From: Tricholoma matsutake
Lineage: Eukaryota > Basidiomycota > Agaricomycetes > Agaricales > Tricholomataceae
Length of the DNA: 64,000 nt
Direction of reading: 5' to 3'
Assembly (NCBI GenBank): GCA_026075535.2
Contig: AP026541.1
Coordinates: 8,618,001 to 8,682,000 of the forward strand
The notes beneath the pieces were generated by a model. It ran no database searches and was not told where the DNA came from. It saw only the letters and a program-made list of their open reading frames with translations. The position numbers and the translations under genes are program-made. Positions 57,503 through 64,000 of this stretch are shown one piece after another (position 1 is the first letter of the stretch; each line of letters begins with the position of its first letter).

Positions 57503-59033
57503 ATGAACACTCGACTTGTTGCGAGAGTCAGGCCGTTGTTTTCGCGCTCTGCACATGCTAACCATCTTGTGCAATGTCGCCCACTAAGCAGTGCATCTTC
57601 CGTCCCCAGAACGTTGCCATCGTTCTCGATGCAACATAAGGTAAAGTGAAATTATGTCTTTTTTTAGAGACGGCTTTTAATTCCTCAGGTTGGCCTGATC
57701 ACTGGTGCGGCAAGGGGGCTTGGTAATGAGTTCTGCCGGGCCTTCATACAATCGTGCGTAGTTGCTTTTGCACCATGAGGACAATGTTCCTATTACGTGT
57801 CTTTAGCGGGTGCACTTCTTTGGCAGTTGTGGATCTTAAGGGTGATGAAGCGAAAGAGGCTGCAAGTGAACTTGTTACATATGCATGCGGTAAGTACTCA
57901 TTAGCCTAACATCAAGGGTTTGCTGACCAGTAGTTAAGACACCAGCGATCTCAAGGCAGAAGAGATCAACGTCATAGGGGTGGAATGTGATGTATCTTCG
58001 GAGCTTTCTGTGCAAAAAGCATACGCAGAAGTCATGAGTACCTTTGGCCGCGTAGACTCTGTTGTTGCGTGCGCTGGTAAGTTTTCGATTTCTTTTCAGT
58101 GCTAAAGTTGTTGACTTTCAAGAACAGGTATCACAGAAAACTATTCGGCACTTGAGTAAGATTTCCTTTAATTTTCCTCGTTCATCGATCAATATCGCAG
58201 TTATCCGTTTGACCGGATACAACGACTGTATGACATCAATGTCCATGGAGCGTTCTTCACCGCGCGTGAAGCCGCACGCAACATGATACCCCAGGGCGGT
58301 GGCTCCATCGTTCTAGTTGCGAGCATGAGTGCCAACGTAAGCGCTAAGCTTCCTAACGTGGCATTAATTCATTCCTTCCCCAGATTATCAATATCCCCCA
58401 GGTCTGAATAAATTTTGAAATTTAAAGGCTATGGAGTAGATGGCTAACTTCGATTCAGCCTCAAACGCCCTACAATGCCTCCAAAGCCGGTTAGACCATC
58501 AGGACTCTCAAGTGTGGACGTACGACTTACAGTTTTCAGCCGTCAAACACATGGCCGCAAGCCTTGCAGTTGAATGGGCGAAAAATGGAATCCGAGTGAA
58601 CGCCCTGAGGTGCGAGAGATGTATCTCTACTTATTGTTTGTCTAACTGTCTCTCTAGCCCAGGTTATATGTTGACGAAGCTCACCAAGACCGTTCTGGAA
58701 CACGATCAAGAACGTAAGGTACTATATACTAGCTTCTTTCCCTATGTATCGTTTCGCAGTAATTTACCGTTTCTTTCCAAGAGGATTTGGGAGAATTTGA
58801 CACCCTTGGGAAGAGTAAGTCGCTTCATATGAATTACTTTCCGTCCACCTAACGTAACCTCGCTAGATGGGTGACCCAGAAGACTTGGCTGTGTGTCTCC
58901 CTCATAAACAGTTATTCAACCATTCTGACTTATTTAATATTTACAGGGTGCCATCGTCTTTCTAGCAAGCGATGCCTCGAAATTCATGACGGGCACAGAA
59001 CTCCTGGTCGATGGTGGTTACTGCGCCGTTTAA
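57503..59033 (+). CDS. short-chain dehydrogenase/reductase with probable mitochondrial leader
   Basis: The start at 57503 gives [20 protein letters not shown], an Arg-rich, acid-free leader of mitochondrial type. The classical SDR fold follows: [15 protein letters not shown] (NAD(P) binding TGxxxGxG), [34 protein letters not shown] and [27 protein letters not shown] holds the catalytic Ser, [20 protein letters not shown] the YxxxK, then [18 protein letters not shown] and [16 protein letters not shown]. All catalytic residues are present. About nine short introns are needed, including 58492-58536 after NASKA. The Asp ending strand 2 (VVD) favours NAD(H). The pattern resembles fungal mannitol/xylulose-type reductases, but the substrate is not assignable. 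Confidence 0.87.
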
Positions 59034-59173
59034 GTGGCTCCACCTAGCTGGGCAGGAACCCTCACAGGAGTAGTTGTTGATTTGTACGAGCAAACTGTAT
59101 TTATATACGTAACTTAGGAAGGACAAGCCAGTCATGTGTCTGAGGTCTATCTATTGCCCATGCCATTGCCACG

Positions 59174-60386
59174 ATGTCCATCTCAGCGAATTCTATACCC
59201 CAGGAAAATCCCCACGTTCAGAAAAGCTTACTACTCCCGACGTATGAGTTCACGAAACGAAAACGATGGGCAGACCTCCTGCTTACCGAGCCCGCGGATG
59301 CCATTACTTTCGTCTTATCCTTTTCACGCGTGGTACTACACTGCAGTCTCACTGTCAAGGAACTTCTTGGTTGGAAGGATGTCGACCTGATCGACTGTGA
59401 TTTGATAGATTTGATAGCCAGTGCGACATTTCCTCTCGAACTTGTTCGCTTCTAATAGGGAGGTGCTTAGCCGATGACCAGGTCGTGTTCCGCTCTACCT
59501 TTGAAGAATCGATACGAAATAAGTCAGAACTACATTCTTATGTTCGCCTCCAGTGCAGTGGGAATAGGTCGTCTTATTCTGACACCGAGGACGTGCTTTT
59601 TGAGATCAGGGGACATCCACATTTCATTCCAGAATGTGAGACAGAGGGAAGCTGTTTCTTTGCTGTTGCCAAACCCTACCCTGGTCGGAATATAGCAATG
59701 TGGGCTTCGAGGATTCTCTGATTGCAATTTGCTCACGATACGACTTTCAAGGTTGGATACTTATGCAGAACTCAAAGCGGAGAATGAACGGCTCCAGCAA
59801 CGGGTGCTTGAGCTCCAGGATCGCCCTTCTGGGCGGCCTTTGCTCTCGCACGTAGATCCGACGACAACATCCCAGCTGAGACCAGTGTCCTCACAATGGA
59901 ACACCGAAACATCTAGCTCGTTCTATTCTTCTTCATTCAATACCCACCCTACCGGATTCGATAGTCCTCCACACAGCACTACAGGCATCTTGTTTGACAG
60001 TAGTGGACATGATGGTGCACCACTGCACGAAACTCCTTCGACGGTTACACAGAATACGGATAAAGATAACGAGACAGTTTTGAGGAAGAGAAAGGTCTGT
60101 TACAATGATAATAAAGCTAAGCATCTCATACTTCTCCCTTGTTTAAAGGTCAAGAGATCATACGTTGGGGAACAGTACGTGTGTATTACATGCGGACGCA
60201 CAGACTCTCCAGAATGGCGGAAGGTTCTGCCATGTCTCTTCTTGTCTTATTAGTCTGATTGTCGCAATATAGGGTCCTCTCGGTCCGAAAACGCTTTGTA
60301 ATGCATGCGGACTTCGTTGGGCGAAGCAAATGCGTAGAATTGACGATCCGGCTGAGGGTACTGGTGAAGCAGTTACGATCACATAA
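59174..60386 (+). CDS. WC-2-like blue-light regulator (PAS domain plus GATA zinc finger)
   Basis: Five exons. An N-terminal segment ([20 protein letters not shown]) is followed by a PAS region: [43 protein letters not shown] short coiled segment ([20 protein letters not shown]) and a Ser/Thr-rich linker come next. The GATA finger has CX2CX18CX2C spacing: [14 protein letters not shown] (Arg in the WR position), then [20 protein letters not shown]. The finger is split by the last intron (60221-60273) and preceded by RKRKVKRSY, a likely nuclear localisation signal. In fungi WC-2 pairs with the flavin-binding WC-1 to activate light-induced genes in the nucleus. No LOV cysteine motif is expected or seen here. 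Confidence 0.9.
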
Positions 60387-60599
60387 CTTCACAATTACAA
60401 AGGATACAAGCACTGTCGAACAATTGCACGAGAAATAGACTCATGACTGTTGTGGAGCGACTGTTCTAAAATTTCCTTCGCTTCTGGTCTGTTTATGGGA
60501 GATTAATGACATTGCATCACACAGTAACTGAATGCTCGCTGCCGTCATAAGTAGGTGTTGTAGCATCTAACAAGTATTACAGAATGGCAGAATCATTAA
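60387..60599. other. intergenic, 3' of the WC-2-like gene
   Basis: No feature recognised. Confidence 0.4.
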
Positions 60600-61060
60600 C
60601 TATATAGCCTGCATGCTCAAACTAAGCTAATGCTATCTCGGCTGTAATACATCTGCAAGCCTCCAACAATATGGTCCTCAGCCTGGACGATGGTGCTTTG
60701 ACATCGAAGATAGCACTCAAGAAACATACAAGCACTGTTGAAGGATTCCTCTATCAGGCTGAGATAAGGCAAATAGGAAGTGACATATAGCAATTTGTAT
60801 GTACAAGTGCTGCATACTTGTGGCGAGTCAAACTTAACCAGCATCATTGAGAATTTCCTGCATATCGGGATGATGAATTCGACAATTGTCCATCACAAGA
60901 AACTTTGGACATCAGGAAACATATTCATCTGTGGAAGCTGAGAAAATACTAGAGATGTTTGGGCATGTAAAGAGAAGCGCTGAAATACAGACAACCTCTT
61001 CGACAATGAAATCAAAGAACCCAAAAGAATCAAACGACTGCAATATAGCTAAATGATGCT
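60600..61060 (-). pseudogene. Tc1/mariner-type DDE endonuclease remnant
   Basis: The minus strand reads LVMDNCRIHHPDMQEILNDA (60842-60902), the second-Asp block of DDE_3/Tc1-mariner transposases. After a one-base shift it continues VKFDSPQVCSTCTYKLLYVT, then SYLPYLSLIEESFNSA, the block with the catalytic Glu (family pattern YLPPYSPDLNLIEE). Upstream, FFDFIVEEVVCISALLF fits the region before the second Asp. Frameshifts and altered residues show decay. It is the only recognisable transposon trace in the gene-rich half. The element ends were not found. Confidence 0.75.
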
Positions 61061-61744
61061 CATGAAAACGACAAGACACAGAAGTTCGCCACGAACAGAG
61101 GGATCAACAAACTGAGGCGCTTGTCTGATAGGTGCGCGTCCATAGCGTCATAATCGTTGCTCTTGATGTATTTTTTTCTGCGTCGACGTCACTGAAATAT
61201 TATGGAAGACCAGTGCAATGCATATTCCGCCAACAGCACACTACGAGACATTGCTCAAAGAGCATATACAGTTCACTTCTGGTAGATGATCACTGCGCCT
61301 TTGTTTTCCAAGGTGCTCTTGAGTAAAGAATCGAGACCCTCATACTCTGGATTCTTGACGAATATGGCATCGTGCAAATGTTGTAAGAATATTTATTGAT
61401 AGGGGAGTGATAAGGCCCGTTGTAAATTTCGGACCCTCCTCGAAGATTGCGGTGAGCCCATTCAGAACACCCACCACGATATAATAGGTATTCGTCGTCT
61501 TTATTGGGCCGAACTGGATTTATAGGCCACATCGAAGGATCACGGAACTGGGCGTGCTTTTCACTGATGTCAGGCTGGTCCACTACTGACTAGTGACTGG
61601 ATTGTGGCGAGTTCAGGCATTGCTTGACAATGACAGTAACGGCCTTTCAGCAGATACTATAAGTACTGTACTATGTTTGTGACAAGTCACAACCTCCCGA
61701 CTTGCACTGCGCAGTAGTAGACTGCTCGTCCTACTGTAAAAAAC
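61061..61744. other. intergenic region upstream of ARPC1
   Basis: A 97-codon minus frame at 61290-61583 (MDQPDISEKHAQFRDPSMWP...) is open but not recognised. It could be a small gene or part of the DDE remnant's neighbourhood. The ARPC1 promoter presumably lies in the last 150 bp. Confidence 0.35.
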
Positions 61745-63218
61745 ATGGCTCCCGAAATTTTCAATCTGGCTCAAGCTCCAATCACCTCTCATGCATTCAG
61801 TGTGGATCGTAGCCGTAAGTTTACCTACGCTGTCCTCCAACATATATCGAGCATATCCACATCGCAGAGGTCGCTGTGAGCTTGAATACCAATGATGTGC
61901 AGATTTACTCCCGCCAGGGGCCAGACTGGGTTGTAACGGAGACTCTCTCGGAGGTATGCAAAATACTTTTCAGTCACATCTATCTTATTCACACCCTCAA
62001 TCAGCACGATAAGCTGATCACATCGATCGACTGGGCCCCAAATTCCAATCGCATTGTTACTGCGTCTCAAGATAGGAACGCATATGTCTGGCAAGAGGCG
62101 CTAGATTCAGAGACGGGCAAAATTTCGTGGAAACCGACCCTCGTGCTACTAAGGATCAACAGAGCTGCCACTCATGTCAGATGGAGCCCCATGGAGGACA
62201 AGTTTGCTGTAGCGAGTGGGGCGCGGTAATTATCATGCATATCATATCATTGAGGGATACTGAACAATAGAAACAGTGCGATCGCAATCTGTTCTTTCGA
62301 CTCGGAAAATAATTGGTGGGTGTCAAAGCTCCTGAAGAAGCCAATTAGATCGACGGTGCTCGCTGTCGACTGGCACCCTAACAATGTACTCCTCGCTGCT
62401 GGAAGCGCAGATATGAAAGCTCGCGTCTTCTCGGCTTACATCAAAGAGGTTGACGAACGGTAGGCCAGCTTTAATAATGGCAAAGTGGTGAACTGACATC
62501 AAGTTATACAGACCTGCTGCTACTGTGTGGGGGTCCAAGCTGCCCTTTAATACAGTCTGTGGGGAGTATGCGAGCCCAGCAGGTGGTTGGGTTCACACTG
62601 TTGGTTTTTCGCCTTCCGGCAATATCCTTGCATTCGCCAGTCAGTGCAGCTAGGCTGTTCCTTTCAGTCATTTTCTGATGCATTTTAGGCCATGACAGTT
62701 CCATCACAGTTGTATATCCGGGTAGAGCCACCCATAACATCAAGATGCTTTCTCTTCCTGTTGTAACTCTTACCTGGACCTCGGAGGATTCCATAGTTGC
62801 AGCTGGTCATGATTGTCAGCCCTTCGTCTTTTCAGGGTCTGAAGCTGGATGGCAGAAGACCGGTTCATTGGATGATACAACAGCACCCAAATCTGCGGAG
62901 CCAGGTCGCGCAGGTTATGGAGGCAGCTCAAGCGTCGGTCGCCTTAAAGCTGGGGCTTTTGCCACGTTCCGTGATGCAGATAGTCGCGGACAGTCCAGCA
63001 TCTCTGGCTCGGGGACGTCTTCTGTCGATAGCAAGCTGTTGACTGTGCATCAGAACACCGTAACGAGTGTGAGGATGTACGAAGTGCATGGTGACCATGT
63101 CTCGAGAGTTAGTACCTCTGGTGTCGATGGAAAGTTGGTGATATGGGATGCAAACGCCATCGCTACTAGCGATGTGAGTACATTGTCTACACGTCTTGGG
63201 AGTGCGTATCTGAGGTAG
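61745..63218 (+). CDS. ARPC1: Arp2/3 complex subunit 1 (ARPC1), WD40 protein
   Basis: Six exons give [40 protein letters not shown] and [20 protein letters not shown] with [10 protein letters not shown]. Later repeats include [40 protein letters not shown] with [60 protein letters not shown] and [12 protein letters not shown]. The KPIRSTV and GHDCQPF blocks are diagnostic for ARPC1. The protein forms a seven-bladed beta-propeller that contacts the mother filament in branched actin nucleation at cortical patches. It ends [10 protein letters not shown]. All introns (for example the one entered after DRS, c|GTAAGT, and the one after LSE) keep frame. Length near 380 residues is normal. Confidence 0.94.
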
Positions 63219-63255
63219 ACAACTTAAGTTTGCTATGGTATCATTCTACAGTTAT
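63219..63255. other. 37-bp gap between convergent stops of ARPC1 and DAD3
   Basis: The two stop codons (63216-63218 plus, 63256-63258 minus) are so close that the 3' UTRs must overlap. Confidence 0.7.
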
Positions 63256-63686
63256 TCATCGTATTGTAATATCGTTCGAACTGCTTTCATAGCTGTGAGA
63301 TGGTTCCGCAGCCGGCTGCTCGTTTATTACACCCCAGACTGAAGCTTTGAACTGCAATCATGTCAATCAGCTTATCGAGATGTTCCGTGTTGTCAAGGAT
63401 TGTTACCAAGGTCAACACAAGTCCCATCTTTTTCTCTAGCACTCTCAAACGAGCCAGAAGCATCTGATCCGGTTCTTCACTCAGTAAACGCGTCTTTTGC
63501 GTCACCTTGGATTTCTGGTGTTTCAACGTGATGCGCGTTGGAGATACGATGACTACCTACCAACTTGATATGTTGAGCAAGTTTTGCATACTCCCAAAGT
63601 ACTTCTGCCTCTATCGTCGTAAGGCTAGGATGTGATTCATATGGATTGGCGTTGAAGACATCGTTTGAAGATATTGGACTTGTCAT
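63256..63686 (-). CDS. DAD3: DASH complex subunit DAD3
   Basis: Three exons on the minus strand, about 110 residues. Exon 1 reads MTSPISSNDVFNANPYESHP, SLTTIEAEVLWEYAKLAQHI KL. After an intron with GT..AG ends comes VTQKTRLLSEEPDQMLLARL, RVLEKKMGLVLTL, then a second intron and FKASVWGVINEQPAAEP. The SEEPD..LLARLR.LEKKMGLVLTLFKASVW core is the conserved fungal Dad3 signature. Dad3 is part of the ten-protein DASH ring that couples kinetochores to microtubules in mitosis. It is easily missed because no exon exceeds about 130 nt. Confidence 0.9.
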
Positions 63687-64000
63687 GGTACTCGCACGAC
63701 TCCAAGTTACTGTCGTGCTCGATCATCCGGTGGAACTTCTGATGAATCCATTACAGATTCGGCGACGTGCTTGCCTGTAACCATCAGGCAGCATACATAC
63801 ATATATGAATGATCATCTCCAACAATCTCCTTCACCCTTCCAAGTTCCAACTTATATATATATATAATATAATTATTTAATGTTTGACCGGCGTCTGATC
63901 GATCTAATCTTGAGTAAATACATTCACGGCACGGTAAGTTTGCAAAGTAACCATTAGTCGAAGAACTAGGTAATAGAAGGATAGAAGCAATATATGTATA
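63687..64000. other. intergenic, upstream of DAD3
   Basis: AT-rich with a (TA)n run near 63853-63880. Presumably the DAD3 promoter. No further gene recognised to the window end. Confidence 0.4.

Noticed and set aside
1..64000. CRISPR array, bacterial operon or phage features
   Set aside because: Intron-rich genes and eukaryotic elements rule out a prokaryotic source; repeats found are minisatellites and TE ends.

Overview
The window looks like chromosomal DNA of a basidiomycete fungus, probably an Agaricomycete. The protein-coding genes on the right carry many 50-65 nt introns, lie close together on both strands, and encode fungal proteins: a WC-2-type PAS/GATA light regulator, the DASH subunit Dad3, the ARPC1 subunit of Arp2/3, and the Drn1/CWF19L1 splicing factor. 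I cannot name the species.

The window has two halves. Positions 1 to about 38,600 are almost entirely transposable elements: a LINE reverse transcriptase, copia and gypsy LTR retrotransposons, a large non-autonomous LTR element, a MULE-type transposase, a Helitron, and at least seven non-autonomous elements flanked by 8-bp target duplications. Many are nested. A copia element (about 3531-18690) was split by an LTR element (4346-16264). That was split by a gypsy chromodomain element (7138-15073), whose 3' LTR holds a TIR element (13938-14776), which in turn holds a foldback element (14176-14440). Exact or nearly exact target duplications support most of the steps. Every TE coding region is broken by stops or frameshifts, and many changes are of the CpG to TpG or CpA type.

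From about 38,600 the sequence becomes CpG-rich and gene-dense. In order: a NUDT19-like Nudix hydrolase (+), a secreted type-B carboxylesterase (-), CWF19L1/Drn1 (+), a PLP aminotransferase (-), arginase (+, with three micro-exons), a kinesin-4-like motor (+), an SDR oxidoreductase (+), a WC-2-like GATA regulator (+), a decayed DDE transposase remnant (-), ARPC1 (+) and DASH Dad3 (-). These are ordinary housekeeping and regulatory genes, not a cluster with one shared function. Divergent pairs (carboxylesterase/CWF19L1 and aminotransferase/arginase) share intergenic promoter regions of 333 and 503 bp. ARPC1 and Dad3 converge with only 37 bp between their stop codons.

I found no convincing new enzymatic or defence system. 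The most interesting material is the nested-element history, the CpG-decay signature that explains imperfect target duplications, the two families of transposase-less hAT-like elements, an LTR element carrying an antisense F-box fragment, and the unusual gene structures (GC-AG introns, a 10-nt exon).
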